Shown here: positions 15,232 through 24,821 of the stretch, piece after piece | Layout of the letters: each line of letters starts with the position of its first letter | Position numbering within the stretch: position 1 is the first letter of the stretch | Assembly: GCF_022842145.1 (NCBI RefSeq) | Contig: NZ_JALHQD010000008.1 | Coordinates: 62,001 to 126,000, forward strand | DNA: 64,000 nucleotides | Source of the DNA: Tabrizicola sp. | GTDB taxonomy: Bacteria; Pseudomonadota; Alphaproteobacteria; Rhodobacterales; Rhodobacteraceae | Direction: 5' to 3' | The notes under the pieces: generated by a model | Told to the model about the DNA's origin: nothing | What the model saw: only the letters and a program-made list of their open reading frames with translations | Databases searched by the model: none | Program-made: the position numbers and the translations under genes

Positions 15232-16029
15232 CTAGCTTTCGGCGAGCCGCCTCCAACCGTCGGCAGTCTTCAGGAAGCGCTGGGGGGCCGACGGCAGGAA
15301 AGGGCCTCCGCCGTGCGAAAGCCAATCGTGTCGCGTGACGCTGCCGGAACCCAGTTCGATCAGTGCAAAGTCGTTGGTCCTGGTCTTGAGGCGGGTGGAG
15401 ATCGCGGTTCCGACCTGCAGGAACAGGACACCTGCTGCGGTTTCTGCAAAGCCCGCGTGGGGCATGTGGGTATGGCCAGAGAGGACGATGTCGGTTCCCG
15501 CGCGCGCCAGTGCCGCAAGCGCGGCGGCAGGCGCGGCCAGATCGGCCGGTGTGCCGTCCGAGGCTGGTACCGGCGCGTGATGCATCACCGCGATGCGCAT
15601 CGCCTGGGTGGGAGCCCTGGCAAATGCGGTGTCCAGACGGCCTGCCGATGCGTCAGTCAGGTGCCCTGCCTTCCAGACCAGAGGATTGGCGGTGTTTATC
15701 CCCTGAAGGACCGCTCCCGGCAGTGAAACAAGCGGTTCAAGCTCGCGTCCGATGGCATGACGGTAGCGTGCAAAGGGTGCGGCAAGTCGAACGGGCAGGT
15801 TCCACAGCGGAGCGTCGTGGTTTCCGGGCACGCTGAGGACAGGTCCCGGCAGCTGGTCGATGAATGCCCGGGCGGCCGCGAACTGGTCCGGCTGCGCGCG
15901 CTGGGTCAGATCGCCCGAGATCACGGTGACGTCCGGCTGGAGCTTGTGCGCAAGATCAAGCAACGGTTGCACCAAACGGTGGTCGACCGCGCCGAAATGG
16001 ACATCGGACAGATGCAGAAGCCGTGTCAT
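15232..16029 (-). CDS. Calcineurin-like metallophosphoesterase
   Basis: This 265-residue protein carries the full set of metallophosphoesterase motifs: LSDVHFGAVD, VISGDLTQRA, VPGNHDAPLW and SGHTHMPHAG. It belongs to the Icc/CpdA-like group, whose members hydrolyse cyclic nucleotides or other phosphodiesters with two metal ions. It has no signal peptide. Its start overlaps the stop of the upstream lipid kinase gene (16026-16029), so the two are coupled; a role in lipid or phosphoester turnover is therefore as plausible as cAMP hydrolysis. It ends one base after pgm on the opposite strand. Confidence 0.88.
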   Translation of the reverse strand: MTRLLHLSDVHFGAVDHRLVQPLLDLAHKLQPDVTVISGDLTQRAQPDQFAAARAFIDQLPGPVLSVPGNHDAPLWNLPVRLAAPFARYRHAIGRELEPLVSLPGAVLQGINTANPLVWKAGHLTDASAGRLDTAFARAPTQAMRIAVMHHAPVPASDGTPADLAAPAAALAALARAGTDIVLSGHTHMPHAGFAETAAGVLFLQVGTAISTRLKTRTNDFALIELGSGSVTRHDWLSHGGGPFLPSAPQRFLKTADGWRRLAES

Positions 16030-16946
16030 CCCGACTTCACCACGGCCGGGTTGTTCGATGGGAGGATCACCTGCAATTGGTGATCGGCGATCTGGATGCG
16101 CAGCGGCAGTTGCATCTTCAGCTTTTCACCGTCCAGCGCCACCGCAATCCGGCGTCGCCCCTGCACCGCCACCGCGATCTGCCGCGGCGTCGAGACAAGA
16201 ATATCGCGCCCGTGGTCGACCTTGCGGCGGATCAGCTTCCAGGCCAGGTGCAGAAAAGCCAGCCGGGTTTGCTGATGTGCCAGGAAAAGGACGAAGCGGT
16301 CGTCCGAAATGGCTTGCCCTCCCTCAAGGCCGAACTGGTCGAGCTGGTAAGCCGAGCGCGCCACAAACAGCATCGGCGTGCGGATGCGGTGCCGGGTTTC
16401 GTCCTGCAGTAGGTCCATCCGGTAGGGCCGCTGGAACCGCAGGATCGTCCGGAGCGAGGCAAGATGGGCCAGGATCCGGTAGCGCCCATAGCGCGCGTAG
16501 GTCGCCTCGCGTTCTTCCAGGATGGCCGGATAAAGTCCGATCGAGACGTTGTTCAGGAAGACGCGGCCATTCAGCGTGCCGACGGCGATGTCGTGCGGAG
16601 CGCCGTCGAGGATGGCGCGGGCAGCGGCTTCGGCTTCTTCGGGCATCTTCAGGCCGCGAGCGAAGTAGTTGAAGGTCCCCATCGGCAGCACGGCCAGGGC
16701 GACATCGCTTCCGGCCAGCGCATGGGCCACGCCTGCCACCGTGCCATCGCCACCCGCCGCGACAATGATGCGGAAGCCGTCCCGGATTGCGCGGGCCGCT
16801 TCGTCGGCTGGATCGCCCGAAAAGGCGCGCAGTTCGGCCCGCTTCCCGAAGACCGCCATTGCACGGTCCACGGCCCCGGGATTGCGCATGGCAGTTCCGG
16901 ATCGGGGGTTCGACAAGACGCAGATGTCCGCTGTTCGGTCAGGCAT
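16026..16946 (-). CDS. Diacylglycerol kinase-family lipid kinase
   Basis: This is a YegS/BmrU/DgkB-type kinase that would phosphorylate diacylglycerol or a related lipid. The nucleotide-binding motif IVAAGGDGTVAGVAHAL at about residues 60-76 and the LPMGTFNYFARGL block that follows are diagnostic of the DAGK catalytic domain. VFLNNVSIGLYP and the C-terminal ALDGEKL strand are also family features. Start is the ATG at 16946, preceded by AAAGGGGG; a GTG at 16949 is directly adjacent. The downstream phosphoesterase overlaps its stop. Sequence at the very C-terminus is hydrophobic but not a membrane span. Confidence 0.88.
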   Translation of the reverse strand: MPDRTADICVLSNPRSGTAMRNPGAVDRAMAVFGKRAELRAFSGDPADEAARAIRDGFRIIVAAGGDGTVAGVAHALAGSDVALAVLPMGTFNYFARGLKMPEEAEAAARAILDGAPHDIAVGTLNGRVFLNNVSIGLYPAILEEREATYARYGRYRILAHLASLRTILRFQRPYRMDLLQDETRHRIRTPMLFVARSAYQLDQFGLEGGQAISDDRFVLFLAHQQTRLAFLHLAWKLIRRKVDHGRDILVSTPRQIAVAVQGRRRIAVALDGEKLKMQLPLRIQIADHQLQVILPSNNPAVVKSG

Positions 16947-16970
16947 CACACCCCCTTTGCTGCAGGGTAT

Positions 16971-17438
16971 CTAGGTGCGCAGACCAGTTTCTTCCAGAAG
17001 GCCCTTCCGCTTGGCCTCGTAGTAGTAGCCGCGCGCGTACCAGCGGATTGCCTCGTCCTCGTCCCCGCCCGAAACCATCCAGGCGCCGCGCAGATACCTG
17101 CCGGCATAGGCAAGATTGGTTTCGGCATCCAGAAGACCCTCGGGCGGCCCTGCATAGCCCATCGTGCGGGCGGTCTGCGGCAGGATCTGCATAAGCCCGT
17201 AATAGGGGCCATTGCGGGCCCCGGCGTTGTAGCCGCTTTCGCGCTGGATGACGCGGTGCAAAAGGCTTTCCGGGATGTCGTGAATCGCGGCATAGCGGCG
17301 GATCAGCACCCGCATCTCGGGCGTCTCGCCGGGGTGAAGATCCCCGCGGGAGGCCCGGTCTCCAGGCGGACGCCGACCGCATCCGGCCACCAACGCGGCG
17401 GCGGCCATCAGGAGGATATTGCGACGATTGGGGAACAT
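16971..17438 (-). CDS. Lytic transglycosylase lipoprotein
   Basis: This is a 155-residue SLT-family lytic transglycosylase that cleaves peptidoglycan glycan strands. The N-terminus is a lipoprotein signal (hydrophobic run then LVAGC lipobox), so it is probably anchored in the outer membrane. The catalytic block has HRVIQRESGYNAGARN with the catalytic Glu in RES, then YYGLMQILPQTARTMGY and AYAGRYLRGA. I start it at the ATG at 17438 because this gives the lipobox; the open frame extends 15 codons upstream. It lies 24 bases beyond the lipid kinase start on the same strand and may form a unit with it. Confidence 0.9.
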   Translation of the reverse strand: MFPNRRNILLMAAAALVAGCGRRPPGDRASRGDLHPGETPEMRVLIRRYAAIHDIPESLLHRVIQRESGYNAGARNGPYYGLMQILPQTARTMGYAGPPEGLLDAETNLAYAGRYLRGAWMVSGGDEDEAIRWYARGYYYEAKRKGLLEETGLRT

Positions 17439-17758
17439 TGCACCGGCTCCGTGGCTTTTCAGGATGAGGGTTAGACGTGGCATTCCGCGCTGACAAGCCC
17501 GGGTCGGAGCCTACGGCGGGAACCGGCGTGCCAAGTTTTCGGGCGTCTGCCGCAATGGCCGTCGGTCGGTGGTTGCTGTCATGCTGCCGTTGCCGAGGTG
17601 TGCGAAGCCTTTGGGCGCTGCTCTGCGGCACTTGGTGTCACTCTGGCGCTTGGGGGTTGTCACGCCTGAAACGCCAGATATAGTTTCGAAACACGGGGCG
17701 GGACTCCCCGCCCTGCTGGCCCTGCGGTCGACGGGATAGGTGCGGAGTCTTGAACGGA
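17439..17758. other. Intergenic region between divergent lytic transglycosylase and HNH genes
   Basis: No gene is supported in this 320-base gap. It must hold promoters for both flanking genes, though I cannot place a convincing -35/-10 pair. One compact hairpin is visible: GGGCGGG at 17696-17702 and CCCGCCC at 17707-17713 around an ACTC loop, in the HNH gene leader. It has no T run, so it is not an obvious terminator. Confidence 0.5.
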
Positions 17759-18343
17759 ATGGACGGCGATTTCAGAACCCAGTTTGTGCGCGATCCGGCG
17801 GCACTGAAGCACTACCCCGCGCTGGTGCTGAATGCCGACTATCGTCCGCTAAGCTACTACCCCCTCAGTCTCTGGCCCTGGCAGGAGGCGATCAAGGCCG
17901 CCTTCCTGGACCGCGTGCAGATCGTCGCGGAATACGACCAGACCGTCCGAAGCCAGCGGCAGGAGTTCAGGATACCTTCCGTCGTGGTCCTGAAAGAATT
18001 CGTAAGACCCCAGAAGCGCGTGGCATTCACGCGCTTCAATCTTTTTCTGCGGGACGAATTCTGCTGCCAGTATTGCAGCGCGAAGGGGGACCTGACGTTC
18101 GACCACGTGCTGCCCCGGTCCAAGGGCGGGATCACCAGCTGGGAGAACGTGGTCGCGGCCTGTTCCCCGTGCAACCTGCGCAAGGGCTCGCGGACCCTCA
18201 AACAGGCGGGGATGTACCTGAACCGGCAGCCGCGCGCCCCTTCGGCCGAGGAGATGCAGGCACATGGCCGGCGGTTCCCGCCAAACCATCTGCATGAAAG
18301 CTGGATGGACTATCTTTACTGGGACGCCGAACTGGAGGCCTAG
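17759..18343 (+). CDS. HNH endonuclease family protein
   Basis: This 194-residue protein contains a zinc-type HNH nuclease domain: CQYCSAKGDLTFDHVLPRS, then GGITSWENVVAACSPCNLRK, giving two CxxC pairs and the DH catalytic core. The N-terminal 90 residues (LVLNADYRPLSYYPLSLWPW) are the conserved extension seen in a widespread HNH family of alphaproteobacteria whose role is not established. I chose the ATG at 17759; a TTG at 17750 in the same frame has GGAG too close. There is no methylase, toxin partner or phage gene nearby, so there is no reason to call it a restriction or homing enzyme. Confidence 0.88.
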   Translation: MDGDFRTQFVRDPAALKHYPALVLNADYRPLSYYPLSLWPWQEAIKAAFLDRVQIVAEYDQTVRSQRQEFRIPSVVVLKEFVRPQKRVAFTRFNLFLRDEFCCQYCSAKGDLTFDHVLPRSKGGITSWENVVAACSPCNLRKGSRTLKQAGMYLNRQPRAPSAEEMQAHGRRFPPNHLHESWMDYLYWDAELEA

Positions 18344-18427
18344 CCCGACTGTTCCCCCAGGAACAGCGCGGATGCCGCGCCCCGTCTACCTTGCCCCGAC
18401 GAGATGTCACGGGGCAGGAGTTCGGCG

Positions 18428-19363
18428 ATGGTTGCAGCGGTTCACGGTGGGTCGTCCGCGGGCGTGATCCAGGTCATGGTCGCCGCGGCGCTTTGGGCTA
18501 CGGTCGGGGTCGCAAGCAAACTGGTCCCGGCCACCGAGACCCTGTCGGATCTGGCGCTTGGGGTGTCGCGGCTGGCGGTGGGTGGCCCCGTCATTCTGGC
18601 GATTGCTTTGGTGATCCGGCACGAGGGGCTGCACCCGTTCCGCAGGCTGGAGCCTGGTGCGCTTTTTGGCTTTGCTGTGGGCTGCGCCGTGTTCCAGCTT
18701 TGCCTGTTCCGCGCCTTCACCCTTCTGGGCGTAACGGCGACGGTGTTCCTCACGGTCTGCCTGCCGCCCTTGTTGGCCTGCGGCTGGTCGCTTCTGCGCG
18801 GGCGGGCCGTCCTGACCCCTGCGGCGGTTGGGGCGCTGGCTCTGGCCTCGGCCGGACTGATTGTCTTTGCCGCAGGGAACTGGTCGGCCACCGCACCCGA
18901 AGCGCTGGTGCCGGGTCTGGCGCTGGCGGTGATAGCGTCGGTTGCCTTTGTCGCGATGACGGCATCCGCGCGGGAGATGACACGCGCGGTGGGCCCTCTG
19001 GTGGTCGTGGGGGCCGGGCTGACGCTGGCGGGACTTCTGATGCTGGCGGCGCTTCTTCTGGTCGATCCGGCTTCAGTTGCTCTTTCGGCGGAGGAAAGCT
19101 GGAAGGTGTTGGGCGTGACCCTCTATCTTGGCCTCGGGCCAACTGCGCTGGCCTATGTGGTCTACTGTTCGGGCATGGCCCGCTGTCGGTCCGCCGGACT
19201 GGGGCTGATCGCCTCGATGGTCGAACCCGGACTGGCGGCCCTTCTGGCCTGGATGGTCCTATCCGAGCGGCTGGGGCCGGCAGAATCCATTGGGTGCGCG
19301 CTGGTGATGGGGGCAATGGTGCTGCTATGGTGGTCGGAACGGGCCCATCCGGCTCTAGAGTAA
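18428..19363 (+). CDS. DMT-superfamily (EamA) transporter
   Basis: This 311-residue inner membrane protein has about ten hydrophobic segments arranged as two EamA repeats, the pattern of drug/metabolite exporters such as RhaT/YdcZ-like proteins. The C-terminal repeat contains YLGLGPTALAYVVY and the conserved VEPGLAALLAW segment with a nearby Glu. The ATG at 18428 has GGAG seven bases upstream, better than the ATG at 18404. Substrate cannot be predicted. The MgtC-like gene follows 77 bases later on the same strand. Confidence 0.88.
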   Translation: MVAAVHGGSSAGVIQVMVAAALWATVGVASKLVPATETLSDLALGVSRLAVGGPVILAIALVIRHEGLHPFRRLEPGALFGFAVGCAVFQLCLFRAFTLLGVTATVFLTVCLPPLLACGWSLLRGRAVLTPAAVGALALASAGLIVFAAGNWSATAPEALVPGLALAVIASVAFVAMTASAREMTRAVGPLVVVGAGLTLAGLLMLAALLLVDPASVALSAEESWKVLGVTLYLGLGPTALAYVVYCSGMARCRSAGLGLIASMVEPGLAALLAWMVLSERLGPAESIGCALVMGAMVLLWWSERAHPALE

Positions 19364-19440
19364 TGGCGCGGCCATCAGGGCTTTCCGAAAACTCGGAGCG
19401 GAACGGGCGTCCGCGCGATTCTGTGCGCAGGAGGCCTACC

Positions 19441-20139
19441 ATGTTCACTCCACTTGAAGTCGCCGCGATCAACCTCGGAGTGGCGCTTGCCTGTGGGGCG
19501 GTCATCGGGTCAGAGCGCCAGATGCGGCAGCGGATGGCAGGTCTGCGGACCAATGCGCTGGTCGCGCTGGGGGCCGCAAGCTTCGTCATCTTCTCGGGGC
19601 TGTACCCGGATGAGGTCAGTCCGACCCGCGTGGCCGCGCAGATCGTGTCGGGGATCGGCTTTCTGGGGGCGGGGATCATTTTCCGCGACGGGTTCAACGT
19701 CCACGGGCTGAACACGGCGGCGACGCTGTGGTGCTCGGCCGGGGTGGGGATGATGGCCGGGCATGGCGCTTGGGAACATGCGCTCTTGCTGACCGCGATG
19801 GTGGTCTTCGTGAACCTTGGCCTGCGACCGCTGGTCAAGCTTCTGAAGCGCTATACCCGGGCGGGTGTGCCGGTGATCAAAGCCTACCGGGTGCAGGTCG
19901 CGGTAAACCCGGCGCAGGAGGCCGAGGTGCGCAGCCTGATGCTGCGGACCTTGTCGCTGGGGGGGCTGCATATCTCGGAGATTGGGGTCACCACAGCGGA
20001 AACGGGACAGGTGCTGGACCTTTCGGCGACAGTGACGGCGGAAATCGTTGGCGAAGTGGCGCTGGAACAGGCGGTGCAGCGCCTGGCCGCCGAGCCGGGC
20101 CTGATGCGCGTGCGGTGGGAGGCGCTGGAGGACGGCTGA
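19441..20139 (+). CDS. MgtC/SapB family membrane protein
   Basis: This 232-residue protein has an MgtC-type N-terminal membrane domain: GAVIGSERQMRQRMAGLRTN, then QIVSGIGFLGAGIIFRDG, which hold the conserved Arg/Glu, Asn and Gly-rich signatures. After four to five membrane segments comes an ACT-like cytoplasmic domain from about residue 150. MgtC proteins are linked to magnesium limitation and to modulation of F-type ATP synthase in other bacteria; the role here is unknown. The ATG at 19441 has AGGAGG upstream. The long open frame extending left through the exporter gene is a shadow. Confidence 0.88.
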   Translation: MFTPLEVAAINLGVALACGAVIGSERQMRQRMAGLRTNALVALGAASFVIFSGLYPDEVSPTRVAAQIVSGIGFLGAGIIFRDGFNVHGLNTAATLWCSAGVGMMAGHGAWEHALLLTAMVVFVNLGLRPLVKLLKRYTRAGVPVIKAYRVQVAVNPAQEAEVRSLMLRTLSLGGLHISEIGVTTAETGQVLDLSATVTAEIVGEVALEQAVQRLAAEPGLMRVRWEALEDG

Positions 20140-20233
20140 TGTTTCCCCCGGGGTCCGGCAATGCTAGACAGGGGGCGATGCAGGCTGTAGAAGGCCGCCG
20201 TTAGCGCTAACACAGCCCTCGCAGGAGACAATC

Positions 20234-21688
20234 ATGGTTTCGCGCGTCATTCCGGTGGATGTCTTCGATCTGGTGATCTTCGGCGGCACGGGCGACCTGG
20301 CACGTCGAAAGATCCTGCCGGGCCTCTACCGGCGCTTTCTTGCGGGGCAGATGGTGGCCGAAAGCCGGATCATCGGTGCCGCCCGCGCGGATCTGACCGA
20401 CGAAAGCTTCCGCGAGCAGGTCCGTGCAGCCATCGCGGAATTCGTGCCCAAAGCCCGGCAGGACGCGGCAGCGATCGAGGCGTTTCTGGGCCGTATCCAC
20501 TATGTCTCGATCGACGCGACGGGGACCGGGGGTTGGGCGGCGCTGAAGGCGCTGATGCGCGAAAATGTGGTGCGGGCCTTCTACTTCTCGGTCGCGCCCA
20601 GCCTGTTCGGCGACATCGCACAGCGGCTTTCCGAACACGGGATCGCCGACGCCTGGAGCCGGATCGTGGTGGAAAAGCCGTTCGGCAGGGATCTGGCCTC
20701 GGCGAGGACGCTGAACGCCGTGTTGGCCAAGCACTTCAACGAAACGCAGATATACCGGATCGATCACTATCTGGGCAAGGAGACAGTCCAGAACCTGATG
20801 GCGGTCCGTTTCGCCAACATCCTGTTCGAGCCCTTGTGGAAGGCCGAATACATCGACCACGTCCAGATCACCGTGGCGGAAACCGTCGGCGTCGACGGGC
20901 GTGGGGCCTATTACGACAAGTCGGGCGCGATGCGGGACATGGTGCAGAACCACCTGATGCAGCTTCTGTGCCTTATCGCGATGGAGCCACCGTACCACTT
21001 CGACCCCGACGCGGTGCGGGACGAAAAGCTCAAGGTGATCCGCGCACTGAAGCCGGTGCCGCCCGAGGACATTGTTCGCGGCCAGTATGGCGCGGGTGGA
21101 GGAGAGAAGGGGTATGTGGCGCACAGCGAGAACCCGGCGTCGAAGACAGAAAGCTATATCGCGCTGAAGGTGCAGGTGTCGAACTGGCGCTGGCAGGGGG
21201 TGCCGTTCTACCTGCGCACCGGCAAGCGCCTGCGGGCGCGGGCATCCGAGATTGCAATCACCTTCAAACAGCCGCCCCATGCGATCTTTGACGACGCAAG
21301 CGGCTGGCATGAGAACGTGCTGGTCATCCGGCTGCAGCCGAATGAGGGGATGAATCTGATGGTGATGATCAAGGAACCGGGGCCGGGCGGCATGCGCCTA
21401 ATGCAGGTGCCCTTGGACATGTCCTTTGCCGCCGTCCTGGGGGCGGAGGCGGACGAAGCCCCCGATGCCTATGAGCGCCTGATCATGGACGTCATCCGCG
21501 GAAACCAGACGCTCTTCATGCGCGGGGACGAAGTCGAAGCCGCCTGGGCCTGGACCGATCCCATCATCGAGGGTTGGGAAGGCCGGGGCGACAAGCCGCA
21601 GACCTACGACCCCGGATCCTCGGGTCCGGAGGACGCGTTGATGCTGATGCACCGCGACGGGCGGCGCTGGCGGGAGATACGCGAATGA
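20234..21688 (+). CDS. zwf: Glucose-6-phosphate 1-dehydrogenase
   Basis: Zwf oxidises glucose 6-phosphate to 6-phosphogluconolactone with NADP, the entry to the Entner-Doudoroff and oxidative pentose phosphate routes. The coenzyme loop VIFGGTGDLARRKILP is near the N-terminus and the active-site block RIDHYLGKETVQNLM is intact. The substrate-binding and structural region WRWQGVPFYLRTGKRL is also present. Length 484 is typical. The ATG at 20234 has GCAGGAGAC upstream. The stop overlaps the pgl start, and pgi follows, making a zwf-pgl-pgi operon. edd and eda are not in the window. Confidence 0.97.
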   Translation: MVSRVIPVDVFDLVIFGGTGDLARRKILPGLYRRFLAGQMVAESRIIGAARADLTDESFREQVRAAIAEFVPKARQDAAAIEAFLGRIHYVSIDATGTGGWAALKALMRENVVRAFYFSVAPSLFGDIAQRLSEHGIADAWSRIVVEKPFGRDLASARTLNAVLAKHFNETQIYRIDHYLGKETVQNLMAVRFANILFEPLWKAEYIDHVQITVAETVGVDGRGAYYDKSGAMRDMVQNHLMQLLCLIAMEPPYHFDPDAVRDEKLKVIRALKPVPPEDIVRGQYGAGGGEKGYVAHSENPASKTESYIALKVQVSNWRWQGVPFYLRTGKRLRARASEIAITFKQPPHAIFDDASGWHENVLVIRLQPNEGMNLMVMIKEPGPGGMRLMQVPLDMSFAAVLGAEADEAPDAYERLIMDVIRGNQTLFMRGDEVEAAWAWTDPIIEGWEGRGDKPQTYDPGSSGPEDALMLMHRDGRRWREIRE

Positions 21689-22356
21689 GACTGGAAACCT
21701 ATCCGGACCGGGAGTTCCTGATGCTGGGTCTGGCGAATACCATCGCCGGGCAGCTTGCAGATTTCCTGCGGCGGGAGGGGAAGGCGACATTGTCGGTGCC
21801 AGGCGGGACGACTCCCGGACCGATCTTCGACACGCTGTCGGGGGTGGATCTTGACTGGGCCAACGTGGCGGTCGTGCTGAACGACGAACGCTGGGTGCCC
21901 GAATCCAGCGAACGGTCGAATACCCGGCTGGTGCGTGAGCGGTTGCTGCGCGGCCGGGCAGCACAGGCGCAGCTCGTGCCGCTTTACGCCCCGGCGGATC
22001 AGCCGGAAGAGATCCTGGCCGCGCTGGAGGACGGGCTGAAGCCGCATCTGCCGATCTCCGTGCTGCTGCTTGGCATGGGCGCGGACATGCATACCGCAAG
22101 TCTCTTTCCCGGCGCAGACCGGCTGGAGGAGGCATTGTCGGCCTCGGCGCCGCTTGTGTTGCCGATGCGGGCCGAAGCGGCGGGCGAGCCGCGGATCACG
22201 CTGACCGCCCCGGTGCTGCGCGGGGCGTTCAACATCCACATCCTGATCACCGGGCCAGAGAAGCGCGCGGCGCTGGAGCGAGCGATGACCCTGACCCCGA
22301 TGGAGGCGCCGGTGCGCGCCGTCCTTGACAACGCAACCGTGCACTGGGCGGAATGA
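21685..22356 (+). CDS. pgl: 6-phosphogluconolactonase
   Basis: Pgl (DevB/NagB-like fold) hydrolyses the lactone made by Zwf. Family motifs include [38 protein letters not shown] and [17 protein letters not shown]. The protein is 223 residues, slightly shorter than many homologues but complete. Its ATG at 21685 overlaps the zwf stop (ATGA); an open frame extending further left is inside zwf and is not used. It is followed immediately by pgi. Confidence 0.95.
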   Translation: MRLETYPDREFLMLGLANTIAGQLADFLRREGKATLSVPGGTTPGPIFDTLSGVDLDWANVAVVLNDERWVPESSERSNTRLVRERLLRGRAAQAQLVPLYAPADQPEEILAALEDGLKPHLPISVLLLGMGADMHTASLFPGADRLEEALSASAPLVLPMRAEAAGEPRITLTAPVLRGAFNIHILITGPEKRAALERAMTLTPMEAPVRAVLDNATVHWAE

Positions 22357-22357
22357 A

Positions 22358-23956
22358 ATGAGCAAATGGGCTGACCTGCAGCGCCTGCAGGACCTGAACA
22401 AGGGCCGACATATCCTTGATCTGTTTGACGATAATCGCGCGGCGGAGTTCTCCGTTTCTGTCGACGGAATGCTGTTCGACTATTCGAAGACCAGCATCGA
22501 TGCGGACATTCGCGCTTCTCTGGTGAAGCTGGCCGAGGTGTCGGGCCTGGCCGACAAGCGGGCCGCGATGTTCGGAGGTGCAAAGATCAATGATACCGAA
22601 GGCCGGGCGGTGCTGCACGTGGCACTGCGGGCCGGCGACGATGCGGTGATCACGGTCGATGGTGCGGACGTGCTGCCCGCCGTGCGTCGCATTCGCGCGG
22701 ACTGTGCTGGCTTTGCGCGGGATGTGCGATCGGGCGCCTTCAAGGGGCAGGGCGGCAGGATCACCGATGTGGTGAACATCGGGATAGGTGGCTCTGATCT
22801 CGGGCCGGCAATGGCCTACCTCGCGCTGGCCCCGTTTGCGGACGGGCCGCGCTGTCATTTCGTCTCGAACGTCGACGGGGCGCATATCCACGACACGTTG
22901 CGCGGATTGAACCCGGAAACGACGCTGGTGATCGTTGCCTCGAAGACCTTCACCACGATCGAGACGATGACCAACGCCGATACTGCGAAACGCTGGATGG
23001 AGACGAAGGTCGCGGACCCCGCCGCGCAGTTCGCGGCCGTCAGCACGGCGGGCGACAAGACCGCCGCCTATGGCATTGATCCGGCGCGGGTTTTCGGGTT
23101 CGAGGATTGGGTTGGCGGGCGCTATTCGATGTGGGGGCCGATTGGCCTGTCGCTGATGATCGCCGTTGGACCGGAGACGTTTGACCAGTTCCTGGCCGGT
23201 GGCCGGGCGATGGACCAGCACTTCCTGAACGCGCCGCTTGCGGCGAACATGCCGGTTATGCTGGCCTTGGTGGGCGTTTGGCACAACCAGATCTGCGGGC
23301 ATACCACCCGAGCGGTTCTGCCATATGATCAGCGACTTAGCCGCCTTCCCGCATATCTTCAGCAGCTGGAAATGGAATCCAACGGCAAGCGGGTTGCCAT
23401 CGACGGTTCAGACCTGGAAACCCACTCCGGTCCCGTGGTCTGGGGCGAGCCGGGGACGAACGGTCAGCACGCCTTTTACCAGCTGATCCACCAGGGGACG
23501 CGCGTGGTGCCCTGCGAATTCCTGGTGGCCCGCCGTGGCCACGAGCCCGACCTTGCGGATCAGCACCTGCTTCTGGTGTCGAACTGCCTTGCGCAGGCCG
23601 AGGCGCTTCTGCGCGGCCGGTCGCTGGAGGAGGCGCGGGCGATCATGGCGAAGAAGGGGGCTACCGGTGCCGAGTTGGAACGCCAGGCCCGACATCGGGT
23701 CTTCCCGGGAAACCGCCCGTCGACGGTGCTCGCCTATGACCAGCTGACGCCCTTCGTCCTGGGTCAGATCATCGCGCTTTATGAGCATCGCGTGTTCGTC
23801 GAAGGCGTGATCCTGGGGATCAACTCCTACGACCAGTGGGGGGTGGAGCTGGGCAAGGAGCTCGCCCTGGCGCTTCAGCCGGTGCTGGAGGGCAAGGCGG
23901 AGACCTCGGGCAAGGACGGGTCCACTGCGGCGCTTGTCAGCTTCCTGCGGACCTGA
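22358..23956 (+). CDS. pgi: Glucose-6-phosphate isomerase
   Basis: Pgi interconverts glucose 6-phosphate and fructose 6-phosphate; here it lets gluconeogenic or cycled fructose 6-phosphate enter the Zwf route and supply the glycogen pathway. It is 532 residues and shows [53 protein letters not shown] and QWGVELGK, the two Pgi signatures plus active-site Glu, His and Lys. The ATG at 22358 sits one base after the pgl stop. A strong hairpin terminator follows the stop codon. Confidence 0.97.
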   Translation: MSKWADLQRLQDLNKGRHILDLFDDNRAAEFSVSVDGMLFDYSKTSIDADIRASLVKLAEVSGLADKRAAMFGGAKINDTEGRAVLHVALRAGDDAVITVDGADVLPAVRRIRADCAGFARDVRSGAFKGQGGRITDVVNIGIGGSDLGPAMAYLALAPFADGPRCHFVSNVDGAHIHDTLRGLNPETTLVIVASKTFTTIETMTNADTAKRWMETKVADPAAQFAAVSTAGDKTAAYGIDPARVFGFEDWVGGRYSMWGPIGLSLMIAVGPETFDQFLAGGRAMDQHFLNAPLAANMPVMLALVGVWHNQICGHTTRAVLPYDQRLSRLPAYLQQLEMESNGKRVAIDGSDLETHSGPVVWGEPGTNGQHAFYQLIHQGTRVVPCEFLVARRGHEPDLADQHLLLVSNCLAQAEALLRGRSLEEARAIMAKKGATGAELERQARHRVFPGNRPSTVLAYDQLTPFVLGQIIALYEHRVFVEGVILGINSYDQWGVELGKELALALQPVLEGKAETSGKDGSTAALVSFLRT

Positions 23957-23974
23957 ACCGTGCAAGACAAAAGA

Positions 23975-24002
23975 ACCGGAGCTTTCCGCTCCGGTCCTTT
24001 GC
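23975..24002 (+). terminator. Rho-independent terminator of zwf-pgl-pgi
   Basis: A perfect 8-base stem (ACCGGAGC at 23975-23982, GCTCCGGT at 23988-23995) with a TTTCC loop is followed by CCTTTGC, 19 bases after the pgi stop. It lies between convergent genes and may also help stop RidA transcription from the other side. Confidence 0.75.
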
Positions 24003-24026
24003 ATTTCAGGCCCCTGGGAGCCGACG

Positions 24027-24380
24027 TTACTTCAATGCGACGGTGACGATGACCTCGACCTTGTAGTCGGGCGTCGCAAGCTTCGCCTCGCCGGTCGCGC
24101 GGGCCGGGGTATGACCCTGCGGCACCCAGGTATCCCAGACCGAGTTCATTTCCGGGAACGTCGCCATATCCGCCAGCCAGATCTGCGCCGAAAGAATCCG
24201 GGTCTTGTCGGTGCCAGCCTTTGCCAGGATCGCATCGATGGCAGCCAAAGCCTGACGGGTCTGGTCGGCGACCGAACCGCCGGGCTCGCCCAACTGGCCG
24301 GCGACCCAGAGAATGCCGTTGTAGGCGACGGCCTCGGACATGCGGGGGCCTATGCCGTGGCGGATGATGTCGGTGTTCAT
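24027..24380 (-). CDS. RidA family protein (reactive imine/enamine deaminase)
   Basis: This 117-residue protein belongs to the RidA/YER057c/UK114 family. It has AYNGILWVAGQLGE, then DQTRQALAAIDAILAKAG, and the end block ARATGEAKLATPDYKVEV. That last block carries the RidA-type Arg at the subunit-interface active site, but the usual PxR is ARATGEA here. RidA enzymes hydrolyse reactive 2-aminoacrylate-type imines made by PLP enzymes; some paralogues act in pyrimidine or other catabolism. The start at 24380 has AGGAGAAACC upstream. It is a single gene, convergent with pgi. Confidence 0.88.
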   Translation of the reverse strand: MNTDIIRHGIGPRMSEAVAYNGILWVAGQLGEPGGSVADQTRQALAAIDAILAKAGTDKTRILSAQIWLADMATFPEMNSVWDTWVPQGHTPARATGEAKLATPDYKVEVIVTVALK

Positions 24381-24438
24381 GTGGTTTCTCCTGATGGCGT
24401 CGGGCGGCTGATTAGCCGGTTCGGGGTCCGAACGAAAG

Positions 24439-24750
24439 CTACTTCACGCGAACGCAGTTGAACTGGTCGCCGGACTGTCCCGAAACCCAGGTCAGGCCCG
24501 TCGCGGTGACCGCTCCAAGGGCGATGACATAGCCGTTCGAGAACCGCAGCGTGTAATTGTCGCCGCTCCTCGCCACATTTCCGATTGGATAGGTCGTCGT
24601 GCCGTCGTTGTAGGTGGCGTTGGTGAAGGTGAAGGTCTCGATTCCGCAATCCCAGCTGCCGACGAAGTCATAGGGTTCGGATGGGCCGTTTTTCTGGACA
24701 CAGGCGCCAAGCGCGAGGCAGAGAGGCAGGGCCAGAAAACGTGCGGACAT
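24439..24750 (-). CDS. Small hypothetical lipoprotein
   Basis: This is a 103-residue protein of unknown function. The N-terminus MSARFLALPLCLALGACV is a lipoprotein signal with an ALGAC lipobox. The mature part (WDCGIETFTFTNATYNDGTT, then YTLRFSNGYVIALG) looks like a small beta-strand-rich barrel, with two further cysteines (one in WDCG, one in FNCVRVK) that could form a disulfide. The ATG at 24750 has GGAGG six bases upstream; the longer open frame has no site. I do not recognise the family. Confidence 0.72.
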   Translation of the reverse strand: MSARFLALPLCLALGACVQKNGPSEPYDFVGSWDCGIETFTFTNATYNDGTTTYPIGNVARSGDNYTLRFSNGYVIALGAVTATGLTWVSGQSGDQFNCVRVK

Positions 24751-24821
24751 ACAGAGCCTCCGGATAAGCGACTGACCAAGGCATAAGCGCCGGAGCCACC
24801 GTGTCAATCCTGGAGAGGCGG

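Noticed and set aside
17759-18343. The HNH protein as a restriction or homing endonuclease.
   Set aside because: It belongs to a widespread chromosomal family with a long conserved N-terminus and has no methylase, intron or phage context.
18391-19440. A 350-codon N-terminal extension of the MgtC-like gene through the EamA gene.
   Set aside because: The frame is out of phase with the clear EamA membrane protein; MgtC family length and AGGAGG support the ATG at 19441.
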